Origin: Vreelandella arcis
GTDB taxonomy: Bacteria > Pseudomonadota > Gammaproteobacteria > Pseudomonadales > Halomonadaceae
Length of the DNA stretch: 64,000 bases
Direction: 5' to 3'
Assembly: GCF_900103865.1 (NCBI RefSeq)
Contig: NZ_FNII01000008.1
Location: 124,001 to 188,000 of the forward strand
Shown here: positions 1 through 8,965 of the stretch, piece by piece
How positions within the stretch are numbered: the first letter of the stretch is position 1
Layout of the letters: each line of letters opens with the position of its first letter
Translations under genes and position numbers: made by a program
Notes under the pieces: generated by a model
Database searches by the model: none
What the model was told of the DNA's origin: nothing
Seen by the model: the letters and a program-made list of their open reading frames with translations, nothing else

Positions 1-517
1 GTCGGCCATCAGCCACGATTTGATCAAGACCATGATTAATCCCAAAATCACCGAGAAAGGTGAAATGTTGGCAGCGCGTATTTCCATGGCGGGTGCCATC
101 CTGGTAGCAACGTACCTTGGCCTTAATCCACCCGGATTTGCCGCGCAAACCGTGGCCTTGGCATTCGGTATCGCAGGTGCATCGCTGTTCCCTGCACTGA
201 TGATGGGTATCTTCTCCAAGAAGATGAACAACTCAGGCGCCGTTGCCGGTATGCTCGCCGGTCTGGGCTGCACCCTGCTGTACATCTTTACCTACTTGGG
301 CTGGCTCTTCATCCCGGGCACCAATATGCTGGCCAACACGCCCGAAAACTGGCTGTTCGGCATTTCACCACTGTCCTTTGGTGCGGTTGGTGCGATGATC
401 AACTTCATCGTAGCCTTCAGTGTCCGCAGTGTGACCCAAGAGCCGCCGCAAGAAATCCAGGACTTGGTCGAAAGCGTTCGCTATCCGAAAGGCGCTGGCA
501 TGGCAGTCGACCATTAA
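1..517 (+). CDS. Sodium:solute symporter, C-terminal part (gene cut by window edge)
   Basis: The reading frame is open from base 2, so the gene begins outside the window; 171 C-terminal residues remain. Hydrophobic stretches with the SSS-family pattern are visible, including a segment rich in Gly/Ala/Phe, a GMLAG(L)GCT helix and a final helix before a short polar tail ending in MAVDH. The motif SHDLIKTM at the start resembles the loop of acetate/monocarboxylate permeases (ActP-like, or the VC_2705 subfamily of SSS). It would import a small carboxylate with Na+ across the inner membrane. It sits just before a membrane protein, CrbS, CrbR and acs, which suggests acetate or a related acid as substrate; substrate is inference. 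A strong hairpin with a T-run follows the stop. Confidence 0.85.
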   Translation, partial: SAISHDLIKTMINPKITEKGEMLAARISMAGAILVATYLGLNPPGFAAQTVALAFGIAGASLFPALMMGIFSKKMNNSGAVAGMLAGLGCTLLYIFTYLGWLFIPGTNMLANTPENWLFGISPLSFGAVGAMINFIVAFSVRSVTQEPPQEIQDLVESVRYPKGAGMAVDH

Positions 518-573
518 GTCATAATTATTCCCTTACCTGCTGACCCAAGCGTCACAGGCTTTGGAATCGACCC

Positions 574-610
574 GCCATCGGGCTTCCTCCGGGAGGCCCG
601 ATGGCTTTTT
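574..610 (+). terminator. Rho-independent terminator after the symporter gene
   Basis: A perfect 10-bp stem, GCCATCGGGC (574-583) pairing with GCCCGATGGC (596-605), is followed directly by TTTTT. It ends the symporter transcript. The next gene's ribosome-binding site begins immediately after it. Confidence 0.85.
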
Positions 611-623
611 AGAAGGACATATT

Positions 624-1139
624 ATGATTTGGCATCTGATTGCCGCGGTGTTTGCTGGTCTAGCGGCAGCGGGGATTGGCTTGTTGCTGCGCGTACTGAG
701 CGGTAAGCGACTTCCCAAGTGGATCGTCCCCGTGTGTGGTGGGCTGGGAATGATCAGCTACCAAATCCATATGGAGTATTCATGGTTTGAACATAAGCAG
801 GAACAGCTTCCCGCCACCGCTGAGGTTATCTCTAGCGATGTTAGCCAACAGGTATGGCGCCCCTGGACGTTCTTCTTCCCGGTGACCACCAAGTTCAGCG
901 TCATCGACAGCGACAATATTCAATTGGGTACCAGCGGCGATGACCGACTGGCAGAGTTTATTCTCTACCAGTTTGAACGCCACTATACCGATGTCATCAC
1001 CCACCAGCCGTATTTGCTCAACTGCGATACTCGTGAGCTGATTCCTCTCGAACAGAATACTCAGGAACCACAAGTCGACCAAATGCGCACCTTACGTGAC
1101 TCCTCACCCCTGCTTATCAATGTGTGCGACGGCGCGTAA
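624..1139 (+). CDS. Small membrane protein of unknown function in the acetate locus
   Basis: This encodes 171 residues. I chose the ATG at 624 because AAGGA lies at 613-617 and the longer in-frame start (561) would lie upstream of the terminator. Residues 1-21 form a first hydrophobic helix, and residues about 32-46 a second, shorter one. The rest is soluble, with a WRPWTFFFPVTTKF segment and a C-terminal region containing two cysteines (LLNCDT and NVCDGA). I recognise no named domain. It is placed between a symporter and the symporter-like sensor kinase CrbS, so a role linked to that membrane system is possible but unproven. Confidence 0.75.
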   Translation: MIWHLIAAVFAGLAAAGIGLLLRVLSGKRLPKWIVPVCGGLGMISYQIHMEYSWFEHKQEQLPATAEVISSDVSQQVWRPWTFFFPVTTKFSVIDSDNIQLGTSGDDRLAEFILYQFERHYTDVITHQPYLLNCDTRELIPLEQNTQEPQVDQMRTLRDSSPLLINVCDGA

Positions 1140-1156
1140 CATCACCCGTTTCACGC

Positions 1157-1185
1157 CTGACGATCAACGACTTTTCCCCTAGAAT
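1157..1185 (+). promoter_or_regulatory. Predicted sigma-70 promoter for crbS
   Basis: CTGACG (1157-1162), a 17-bp spacer and TAGAAT (1180-1185) lie about 60 bp before the crbS start. The -10 matches five of six consensus bases and the -35 four of six. Confidence 0.45.
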
Positions 1186-1246
1186 AGTGCGCTGGACGAG
1201 CAGCCTCATAGTGGCTTGATCGATAAGCATAAGGCGGGAGAAGGCT

Positions 1247-4200
1247 ATGTTTCATGGTGGCGTGTTAGTCGCGGTATCGCTAGTGTATATCGCGGTGCTA
1301 TTCGCTATCGCCTGGTACGGCGACCGTCGAGCCCGCACCGTCGGGTCTACCCGGCGCCGACCGATCATTTATAGCCTTACCCTGGCTATTTATTGCACCT
1401 CCTGGACGTTTTACGGAGCCGTGGGACAGGCGGCGACGGACGGCTGGTCGTTTGCCAGTATTTTTGTGGGGCCCATCCTCACCTTTTTATTATTTTGGCC
1501 CGTGCTAGCGAAAATGATCCGCGTGGCCAAGCATCAAAACGTTACCTCCATCGCCGATTTTATTGCTTCGCGCTACGGTAAAACTCAGTCACTCGCGGCC
1601 TTTGCCAGCCTTATTGCGCTGGTCGGCACCCTGCCCTATATCGCCCTACAGCTAAAAGCCGTGTCGACGACCTTCAGCGTATTAACCGCCGAAGGCGATA
1701 TGACCAATACGCCGCTGTTTGGCGACACCGCCTTTTATGTGGCGGTGGTCATGGCGATTTTCGCCATCTTGTTTGGCACGCGGCACACCGATGCCACCGA
1801 GCATCACGAAGGGTTGATCCACGCGGTAGCCTTTGAGTCGGTGGTCAAATTGCTCGCCTTTGTCGTGCTCGGCGCGTTCGTCACCTGGGGCATGTTCGAC
1901 GGTTTGGCTGAGCTGATGGGCTATGCGGAAACGCAACTGGAACTCCAGCGCCAGCTTGCCAACCAGGACTTTGGCCAAAGCTTTTGGGCACAAACGCTGC
2001 TCGCCATGCTGGCGATTCTCTGCTTGCCCCGCCAGTTCCATGTGGCGGTCGTGGAGAACACCCACCGCGACGACGCCACCAAAGCGCGCTGGCTGTTTCC
2101 GCTCTACCTAATTGCCTTTGCCTTTTTTGTCGTGCCGCTAGCCGCCGCCGGGTTAATGCTGTTTTCCGACAGCTCGGTTGAGCCCGACACTTACGTACTG
2201 GCGCTATCAATGGCGTCCGGCCATGAATGGCTAACCCTACTGACGTTTATCGGTGGCTTTTCCGCCTCCACTGGGATGGTCATCGTCGCCGCGGTGGCCG
2301 TATCAATCATGATTTCCAATGAAATCGTGATTCCCGCCCTATTTCGTCTGCGCTGGTTCGATACCAAAGCGCGCGATTACGGCCGTTTGGTACTGCGCGC
2401 CCGTCGACTGACCATCGTGGGCGTATTGGCGATGGCTTACGGCTTCTACCAGATGATTGCCGAGTTCACCACGCTGGCCTCGATTGGCATGCTGTCTTTT
2501 GCGGCAGCGGCCCAGTTTGCCCCAGCGCTAATCGGCGGGCTGTATTGGAAGCGCGGCAACCGGCTGGGGGTTATTGTCGGCCTGAACGTGGGCTTTGCCA
2601 TTTGGGTTTACAGCTTGCTTATGCCGGCCATGATCAACGCCGACGTACTGCCTGCCAACTGGCTGGACGGCGGCCCATTAGGTCTTGCCTGGCTGTCGCC
2701 GACGGCGCTTTTCGGCCTAAACATGGGCGATAGTTTTACCCACGGTGTGATGCTCTCCCTGGGGCTCAATCTGTTTGGTTATATTTTCATCTCTCAGGTG
2801 ACCTCTCAGCGGGTGGTCGAGCGTATTCAAGCATCGCTGTTTGTGGATAGTGTTGAAACCCGCCAAACCTCGGTCAACCGCCCTTGGACAGGGGCCACCA
2901 CGGTGGGCGATTTAAAAGTGCTCTGCGAGCGCTTCCTAGGCGCCGGGCAAGTCGGTCGCGCCTTTGAGGATTACGCACGGCGGACGGGCAAACCACTGGA
3001 TGACGGCACCCGCGCCTCCATCGATGTTATTCAGTTCACCGAACGCTTTCTTGCCTCCGTGTTGGGCGCGTCATCGGCACGTATTGTGGTCAACTCTGCC
3101 CTCCAAGGCCGTGGGATTGGCATTTCCGACGTTATCTCGATTGTCGACGAAGCCTCCCAGGTACTGGAATTTAACCGCGCGCTGCTTCAGGCGACGATCG
3201 AGAACATTAACCAGGGCATTAGTGTTGTCGACCAGAACCTACGCCTGGTGGTTTGGAATCAGCGTTATTTAGAGCTGTTCCGCTTTCCTGACCACCTGAT
3301 TCGCGTGGGCGCGCCGATAGACCGCATCTTCCGCTACAACGCCCACAGCGGCGAGTACGGCCCCGGTGACCCCGAAGAACACGTCCAACTGTTGCTGGAC
3401 AACATTCGTGACGGCCAGCCCCATCGCTATGTGCGCTATCGCCAAGACGGCAGCGTGCTGGAAGTACAGGGCAATCCGATGCCTGGCGGCGGTTTCGTGT
3501 ATACCTATCAGGACATTACCCAGCAAAAACGCATCGAAGAAGCACTGATTCGTTCCGAGAACAATATCCGTATTTACACCGATAATGTTCCCGCTCTGAT
3601 CGCCTATTTTGACAAGGAGTGCCGCTACTTATTTACCAACCGCGCCTACGAGCAGGCCTTTGGTATCGACCGGAACGCGGTAATCGGCAAGCGTTACGAG
3701 GATGTTCTGCCCGCGCGACAGGCCCAAGAACGCGCCCCCTGGGTAGCCCTCACGCTGAACGGCGAGCGAGTCAGCTTTGAGGTAGCCATGCAGATGAACG
3801 ACGCCATGCGCTACATGCTGGTGACCTACACGCCCCACTTCGGGGATAGCCAGTCGATTTTGGGCTTTTTCGCCCTCTACCAAGATATTACCGAACGGCG
3901 GCAGGCGGAAATCGCCCTCAAAGAAACCAATGAAACTCTTGAAGAGCGCGTCCGCGAACGTACCCAGGCGCTCTCAGAAGCCAACGCGGCGCTGCGCCAG
4001 GAAAACCGCGTGCGTGCCGAAGCCGAGCAGGCGTTACGCCAAGCCAAGCAGTTGGCCGAAGATGCCAACGCGTCCAAAACCCGCTTTTTGGCGGCGGCAA
4101 GCCACGACTTACTGCAACCGCTGAATGCCGCAAGGCTGTTCACGTCGGCGCTAATGCAAAATGTCACGGTACCGGATACTCAGCGCACCATTGGCCATAT

Positions 4201-5188
4201 CGATAATTCGCTGCAAGCCGCGGAAGAACTACTAAGCACCTTGCTGGATATTTCCAAACTCGACGCGGGCGCCCTGACACCGCGTCGCAGCCACTTCGCG
4301 CTATCCGATATTTTCCGTCCGCTACGCGCCGAGTTTGACGTCATGGCCGATGACCGAGGGCTTGACCTGGTCGTGGTGCCCACCCGGCGGTGGGTCGACT
4401 CCGACCCGCAAATGCTGCGCCGTATCGTGCAAAACTTTCTCTCCAACGCGATTCGCTATACCCAGGAAGGTCGCGTACTGCTGGGCTGCCGCCGTCAAGG
4501 CGACCGACTGCTCATCGAAGTATGGGATAGCGGCCCGGGTATTCCCGACTCGAAACTTAGCGAAATTTTTCAGGAGTTTCGTCGGCTTGATCAGGCCTCA
4601 CGGCATAAAGAGAGTGAAAAAGGCCTCGGGCTTGGGCTCTCGATTGCCGACCGGATGAGCCGCGTACTCGACCACCCCATCAAGGTTCGCTCATGGGAAG
4701 GCATCGGCACCGTTTTCTCGGTCAGCGTACCCTGCGTTGAAGCAAGGGAGACGAAAGCTGACGATCATGAACAGGGCCCGCGCCGCAGCGGCAATAAGCT
4801 CGCGGGCACCCGCATTGTGTGCATCGATAACGAAACGCTGATTCTCGAAGGAATGACCGCCATGCTCACCGGCTGGGGCTGTGAGGTATTCACCGCGACG
4901 AGCATTGGCGGCGCCAAGTCGATTCTGCGCAATATGGACGGCGACCCGGATGCGATTTTAGCCGACTACCACCTAGATAATGAAGTCACCGGCTTAATGG
5001 CATTGGAGGCGCTCAGCGAGCGTTTGGAGGGTGCCGTTCCCGGCATCGTGATTACCGCGGATCGTACCGAAGGGGTGGCCGAACAGGTTAAGCGCGGCGG
5101 GTATCAACTGCTGCTTAAGCCAGTGCGTCCAGCGGCACTGAGAGCGTTGTTAACGCGTACGCTGCAGGCGAGCCGCGCCAAGCCATAA
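1247..5188 (+). CDS. crbS: Hybrid sensor histidine kinase with sodium:solute symporter domain, CrbS-like
   Basis: A 1313-residue membrane sensor. Order of domains: an SSS-type multi-helix region (about 1-515), a STAC-like linker (about 550-625), two PAS regions (about 645-760 and 765-890), a coiled coil (about 895-945), a HisKA domain with phospho-acceptor His953 in SHDLLQPLNAARLF, an ATPase domain with N-box Asn1067 and a DSGPGIP G-box, and a C-terminal receiver with Asp1240 in LADYHLD and a LLLKPVRP lysine. Known CrbS proteins work with CrbR to switch on acs when acetate is the carbon source. Here crbR and acs follow directly on the opposite strand, which strongly supports that role. GGGAGAAGG precedes the ATG. 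Whether the symporter domain transports or only senses is not shown by sequence. Confidence 0.93.
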   Translation: MFHGGVLVAVSLVYIAVLFAIAWYGDRRARTVGSTRRRPIIYSLTLAIYCTSWTFYGAVGQAATDGWSFASIFVGPILTFLLFWPVLAKMIRVAKHQNVTSIADFIASRYGKTQSLAAFASLIALVGTLPYIALQLKAVSTTFSVLTAEGDMTNTPLFGDTAFYVAVVMAIFAILFGTRHTDATEHHEGLIHAVAFESVVKLLAFVVLGAFVTWGMFDGLAELMGYAETQLELQRQLANQDFGQSFWAQTLLAMLAILCLPRQFHVAVVENTHRDDATKARWLFPLYLIAFAFFVVPLAAAGLMLFSDSSVEPDTYVLALSMASGHEWLTLLTFIGGFSASTGMVIVAAVAVSIMISNEIVIPALFRLRWFDTKARDYGRLVLRARRLTIVGVLAMAYGFYQMIAEFTTLASIGMLSFAAAAQFAPALIGGLYWKRGNRLGVIVGLNVGFAIWVYSLLMPAMINADVLPANWLDGGPLGLAWLSPTALFGLNMGDSFTHGVMLSLGLNLFGYIFISQVTSQRVVERIQASLFVDSVETRQTSVNRPWTGATTVGDLKVLCERFLGAGQVGRAFEDYARRTGKPLDDGTRASIDVIQFTERFLASVLGASSARIVVNSALQGRGIGISDVISIVDEASQVLEFNRALLQATIENINQGISVVDQNLRLVVWNQRYLELFRFPDHLIRVGAPIDRIFRYNAHSGEYGPGDPEEHVQLLLDNIRDGQPHRYVRYRQDGSVLEVQGNPMPGGGFVYTYQDITQQKRIEEALIRSENNIRIYTDNVPALIAYFDKECRYLFTNRAYEQAFGIDRNAVIGKRYEDVLPARQAQERAPWVALTLNGERVSFEVAMQMNDAMRYMLVTYTPHFGDSQSILGFFALYQDITERRQAEIALKETNETLEERVRERTQALSEANAALRQENRVRAEAEQALRQAKQLAEDANASKTRFLAAASHDLLQPLNAARLFTSALMQNVTVPDTQRTIGHIDNSLQAAEELLSTLLDISKLDAGALTPRRSHFALSDIFRPLRAEFDVMADDRGLDLVVVPTRRWVDSDPQMLRRIVQNFLSNAIRYTQEGRVLLGCRRQGDRLLIEVWDSGPGIPDSKLSEIFQEFRRLDQASRHKESEKGLGLGLSIADRMSRVLDHPIKVRSWEGIGTVFSVSVPCVEARETKADDHEQGPRRSGNKLAGTRIVCIDNETLILEGMTAMLTGWGCEVFTATSIGGAKSILRNMDGDPDAILADYHLDNEVTGLMALEALSERLEGAVPGIVITADRTEGVAEQVKRGGYQLLLKPVRPAALRALLTRTLQASRAKP

Positions 5189-5225
5189 CAACTCTATAAC
5201 AACAAATTGAGAGGCCAAAACAATG

Positions 5226-5257
5226 ACACCGCGCTTGTGTCGCCACAAGCGCGGTGT
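5226..5257. terminator. Hairpin between convergent crbS and crbR
   Basis: A perfect 14-bp stem (5226-5239 with 5244-5257) and a TCGC loop sit between the two convergent genes. There is no clear T-run on either strand; a TTTT occurs a few bases out on the minus strand. A bidirectional terminator is likely. Confidence 0.65.
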
Positions 5258-5300
5258 TCGGGAGGCTACCGGAGAAGACGCCGCAAGCAAGGCGTAGTAA

Positions 5301-5963
5301 CTACGACTCGACTTTCGGTGGCTCAACTTCCAGTTTCTGCGCCGCAATAACTGCCTGGGTACGCGAGTGAACGCCCAGCTTACGCAAAATAGCCGTGACG
5401 TGGGCTTTGATAGTCGCTTCGGAAACGTTAAGTTCGTAGGCGATCTGCTTATTCAGCAAGCCTTCCGTCAGCATATTAAGCACACGAAATTGCTGTGGCG
5501 TTAGCGACGCAATCGCTTCAGCAAAGCGCGATTCTTCTTCGCTGGTTTCTTCCAGCACGCCGGCCAAGGCCTCAGGCAACCATACCTCGCCCTGCAGGAT
5601 TTCCCCCACCGCTTCGGCAATAAGCTGTAACGACGACGATTTGGGGATAAAACCAGACGCGCCATAGTCGATCGCACGACGCACTACGTAAGGTTCGTCA
5701 CTACCCGACACGACCGCAACGGGAACATCGGGCATCTGGCCACGCAATTGGATGAGGCCTGAAAACCCATGGGCACCCGGCATATGCAAATCCAGCAGGA
5801 TGAGATCAGCGTCCGGGTGTCGATTGACCACGTCAGTGGTGGCCTCCATGGTATCGGCTTCGACGATTTCTGCCTGCGGCGCCAGCTGGCGCAACGCCTG
5901 GGTGAGCGCTGCGCGAAACAGCGGGTGGTCGTCTGCGACGATAAATTTGTGGGCTACTGCCAT
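5301..5963 (-). CDS. crbR: LuxR/NarL-type response regulator, CrbR-like
   Basis: A 220-residue cytoplasmic regulator. The N-terminal receiver has the acidic pair Asp11-Asp12 and the phospho-acceptor Asp58 in LILLDLHMPG. A LuxR-type helix-turn-helix occupies about residues 150-215, with LTPQQFRVLNMLTEGLLNKQIA and the recognition helix in VSEATIKAHVTAIL. It is the expected partner of the adjacent CrbS-like kinase, and acs lies immediately downstream on the same strand. The family activates acetyl-CoA synthetase genes. The start is set by GGAGGAATATCC before the ATG. Direct regulation of acs here is inference from family and position. Confidence 0.92.
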   Translation of the reverse strand: MAVAHKFIVADDHPLFRAALTQALRQLAPQAEIVEADTMEATTDVVNRHPDADLILLDLHMPGAHGFSGLIQLRGQMPDVPVAVVSGSDEPYVVRRAIDYGASGFIPKSSSLQLIAEAVGEILQGEVWLPEALAGVLEETSEEESRFAEAIASLTPQQFRVLNMLTEGLLNKQIAYELNVSEATIKAHVTAILRKLGVHSRTQAVIAAQKLEVEPPKVES

Positions 5964-6111
5964 GGATATTCCTCCGGTTCCTCAAGCAGCGGGGTTTGCT
6001 GCTGCCGCGACGCTAGGCTCATACGGTTGAAGCATGGTACCCCATGGGCTTCCTCATGCCCAAGCATCACATGCACAATTTATGATGGATTATTCATCAC
6101 ACTCAACATAG

Positions 6112-6182
6112 CAGTGCCGGCTCGTTGGCCGGCACTGACATTTCACTGCCCTTAGGAGGCAGGCCGAAACGCTCGGCCTGCC
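6112..6182. terminator. Two successive inverted repeats between acs and crbR
   Basis: CAGTGCCGG/CCGGCACTG (6112-6137) and GGCAGGCCGA/TCGGCCTGCC (6158-6182) form two hairpins downstream of acs. Neither has a clear T-run. They probably end or trim the acs transcript before crbR. Confidence 0.5.
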
Positions 6183-6227
6183 CTCTCTCACTCGCCCTTC
6201 CGTGATAACAGCGGGCAAGTGAGTGGG

Positions 6228-8177
6228 CTATTGATTAACGCGATGCTCGATGAGTTCATCCACTACCGAAGGATCGGCCAGCGTGCTGGTATCCCCCAAG
6301 CCATCGCACTCATTGGCCGCGATCTTGCGCAGGATACGGCGCATGATCTTGCCCGAGCGGGTTTTGGGGAGCCCCGGTGCCCACTGAATGACATCCGGCG
6401 AGGCAATGGGCCCGATATCCTTGCGCACCCATTGAGTGAGCTCTTTTTTCAGCTCGTCAGTCGGGTCGATTTCATCGTTCAAGGTAACGTAAATATAGAT
6501 ACCCTGACCTTTAATATCGTGAGGAAAACCCACCACCGCGGCTTCGGCCACGGCGGAATGCGCGACGAGCGAAGACTCAATCTCGGCGGTGCCCATACGG
6601 TGGCCCGAGACGTTCAAGACGTCATCAACACGGCCGGTAATCCAGTAATAGCCGTCTTCATCACGGCGACAGCCATCACCAGTGAAGTACATGTTGTCGT
6701 AGGTCGAGAAGTAAGTTTGCACAAAGCGATCATGGTCACCCCAAATAGACCGCGCCTGACCAGGCCAGGCATCCAGGATCACCAGGTTGCCTTCCGCAGC
6801 CCCTTCCAGCAGGTTGCCTTCGTTATCGACCAGCGCCGGCTGAACGCCAAAGAACGGCTTGGTCGCTGACCCGGGTTTCAGCGGTGTTGCGCCGGGAAGC
6901 GGCGAAATCATGATGCCGCCAGTCTCGGTCTGCCACCAGGTATCTACAATCGGACATTTTTCGTTACCAATCACGCGGTAAAACCATTCCCACGCTTCAG
7001 GGTTAATCGGCTCGCCGACCGACCCCAGCAGGCGCAATGAATCGCGCTTGCTGGAATCCATAACGTTTTCGCCATGAGCCATTAGCGCGCGCACCGCCGT
7101 TGGAGCGGTATATAGGATGTTGACGTTGTGCTTGTCGACAATGTCACCCATCCGACCATGGGTCGGGTAGCTGGGCACACCCTCAAACATCAGTGTCGTA
7201 GCACCATTGGCAAGCGGGCCGTAAACGATATAGCTATGCCCGGTCACCCAGCCCACATCGGCGGTGCACCAATAGACTTCGCCGTCTTGGTAGTCGAACA
7301 CGTACTGGTGGGTCATCGCCGCAAAGGTGAGATACCCGCCGGTGGTGTGCTTCAGGCCTTTGGGGGCACCGGTAGAACCCGAGGTGTAAAGGATAAATAA
7401 TGGATCTTCCGCGCCCATTGCTTCGGGCTCGCATTCTGTGGACTGTTTGTCGACCAGGTCGCCAAACCACAGGTCGCGGCCTTCTTTCCATTCGATATCG
7501 CCACCGGTGCGCTTGACCACCAGCACGTTTTTGCACACGTCGGTGCCATCGCGGGTCAGTGCCGCATCAACGTTGTCTTTCAACGGTACTTGCTTGCCAC
7601 CGCGAACCGACTCGTCAGCGGTAATCACTAGCTTAGAGTCGGCGCCAATGACCCGCTGGGCCACCGCGTCGGGCGAGAAGCCGCCAAACACGACTGAGTG
7701 AACCGCGCCAATGCGGGCGCAGGCCAACATCGCCATCGCAGCTTCAGGGATCATCGGCATGTACAGCGTAACGGTATCGCCTTTGCCGACACCCAGCTCT
7801 TTCAAACCGTTAGCCAACTGATTGGTACGTTCGTAAAGCTCGCGGTAGCTAATATGCTTGGAGTCGTTCGGATCATCGCCTTCCCAAATAATCGCGGTCT
7901 GATCACCGCGTTTCTCAAGGTGGCGATCCAAACAGTTCGCACTTACGTTGAGCTGGCCGTCTTCAAACCAGCGAATATCGACATTGTCACGCGCGAAGGA
8001 AGTATTCTTAATACGAGTAGGCGCTTTGATCCAGTCAAGCCGCTTGGCCTGCTCGGCCCAGAAGCCTTCCGGATCGTCTACCGATTGCTGATACATGGCC
8101 TGGTAAGTGGCTTCATCAGCCCATGCGTTGGCGGCGATATCTTCGCGCACCGGATAGACGTTCTGCTGTTCGCTCAT
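6228..8177 (-). CDS. acs: Acetyl-CoA synthetase (acetate-CoA ligase)
   Basis: A 649-residue cytoplasmic enzyme that activates acetate to acetyl-CoA through acetyl-AMP, using ATP. The ANL-family motifs are intact: the phosphate loop in [11 protein letters not shown], the DTWWQTETG adenine-site segment, the hinge region [29 protein letters not shown] (read as shorter blocks), and Lys610 in [10 protein letters not shown], the lysine that is reversibly acetylated in homologues. Length matches the family. An upstream dyad (8222-8248) and the neighbouring crbS/crbR genes point to induction on acetate. AGAGG lies about 9 bases before the ATG. Confidence 0.97.
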   Translation of the reverse strand: MSEQQNVYPVREDIAANAWADEATYQAMYQQSVDDPEGFWAEQAKRLDWIKAPTRIKNTSFARDNVDIRWFEDGQLNVSANCLDRHLEKRGDQTAIIWEGDDPNDSKHISYRELYERTNQLANGLKELGVGKGDTVTLYMPMIPEAAMAMLACARIGAVHSVVFGGFSPDAVAQRVIGADSKLVITADESVRGGKQVPLKDNVDAALTRDGTDVCKNVLVVKRTGGDIEWKEGRDLWFGDLVDKQSTECEPEAMGAEDPLFILYTSGSTGAPKGLKHTTGGYLTFAAMTHQYVFDYQDGEVYWCTADVGWVTGHSYIVYGPLANGATTLMFEGVPSYPTHGRMGDIVDKHNVNILYTAPTAVRALMAHGENVMDSSKRDSLRLLGSVGEPINPEAWEWFYRVIGNEKCPIVDTWWQTETGGIMISPLPGATPLKPGSATKPFFGVQPALVDNEGNLLEGAAEGNLVILDAWPGQARSIWGDHDRFVQTYFSTYDNMYFTGDGCRRDEDGYYWITGRVDDVLNVSGHRMGTAEIESSLVAHSAVAEAAVVGFPHDIKGQGIYIYVTLNDEIDPTDELKKELTQWVRKDIGPIASPDVIQWAPGLPKTRSGKIMRRILRKIAANECDGLGDTSTLADPSVVDELIEHRVNQ

Positions 8178-8221
8178 GAAATTGCCTCTGTCCGTGGAAA
8201 TGCACTCTCTAAAGAAATGTA

Positions 8222-8248
8222 GCCGATATTAGCGTTTATGTTATCGGC
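8222..8248 (-). promoter_or_regulatory. Dyad in the acs upstream region, possible regulator site
   Basis: GCCGATA (8222-8228) and TATCGGC (8242-8248) form a 7-bp inverted repeat with a 13-bp gap, about 45-70 bp before the acs ATG. It may be an operator (for example for CrbR) or a 5'-leader hairpin. The region 8270-8350 beyond it is AT-rich and probably holds the promoter. Confidence 0.4.
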
Positions 8249-8357
8249 ACCTCATAATGACACCCAGCATAAACCTCTCAGCGCAGGCTTCCCTTTAGAC
8301 ATTGGTATTAACATTTTTAACCTAAATTACAATAACTTATAATAAAATACTGCAGAA

Positions 8358-8897
8358 TTATTCGGCACAGTAGACCAAGGTCTGAGCACAGTGGCGGCAA
8401 CGATAGCGGCGTCCTTTTACCACCAAAGCATGACGCCGTGGGGTCAACTGATGCTGCTGGCAGCCACACTGGTATCGGTATGGCGCTGGCTGCGCCCGGG
8501 AGATATCAAAGCGATGGGTAACCCGTGGGGTTAAGCCAAACAGATCGCGCATGACGGTCTTCCATTCCCGCCCGTGGGGCTTTAAGCGAGTACCATCCTG
8601 TAAATGAAAAACCAGCCAGTGCGCCATCTCATGGGGAATGACCTCATCGAAGAAGGCGCGACGATTTTCATTTAGCAGTACCGAATTAAAGCGCAAGCCG
8701 CCACGGCCCAGGTGCGCCTGACCGGCGGATGCCCCAGTTAAGTCAAACCATACCGATGGATTAGGTAGCGCTGGGTAGACTTCACGACAGAGCTGCCATG
8801 CAATAGCAGCACGTTCACGCGCGGCCTGATGCAATGCGTCAGGCGACAAGTCCGCTAGCGCATCATCGCTCCAAGGGGGGAGTGGCGTGGTCTTCAT
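8358..8897 (-). CDS. sprT: SprT-family zinc metalloprotease-like protein
   Basis: A 179-residue protein with the SprT pattern: the zinc-binding HEMAH at residues 89-93 in VIPHEMAHW, followed by a conserved HGREWKTVM segment with a further histidine, and a C-terminal zinc ribbon (CGC near the middle, then YRCRHCAQTLVYC). It is related to the protease domain of SPRTN, though the bacterial protein's substrate is not known to me. It is transcribed away from the UPF0149 gene; the two starts are 68 bp apart and share a short divergent promoter region. Confidence 0.88.
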   Translation of the reverse strand: MKTTPLPPWSDDALADLSPDALHQAARERAAIAWQLCREVYPALPNPSVWFDLTGASAGQAHLGRGGLRFNSVLLNENRRAFFDEVIPHEMAHWLVFHLQDGTRLKPHGREWKTVMRDLFGLTPRVTHRFDISRAQPAPYRYQCGCQQHQLTPRRHALVVKGRRYRCRHCAQTLVYCAE

Positions 8898-8965
8898 AAG
8901 TGATAAACTAGCTGTCGTTGTGTCATGTTGACTGTTTGTATCCGATGCTTATTGACGAGGCTCTT

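Noticed and set aside
561-623. Upstream extension of the small membrane protein gene
   Set aside because: It would start before the terminator hairpin; the ATG at 624 has a proper ribosome site.
5259-5300. Possible second copy of the 9623-9768 repeat
   Set aside because: Only a vague resemblance in a few bases; no inverted ends or shared blocks.
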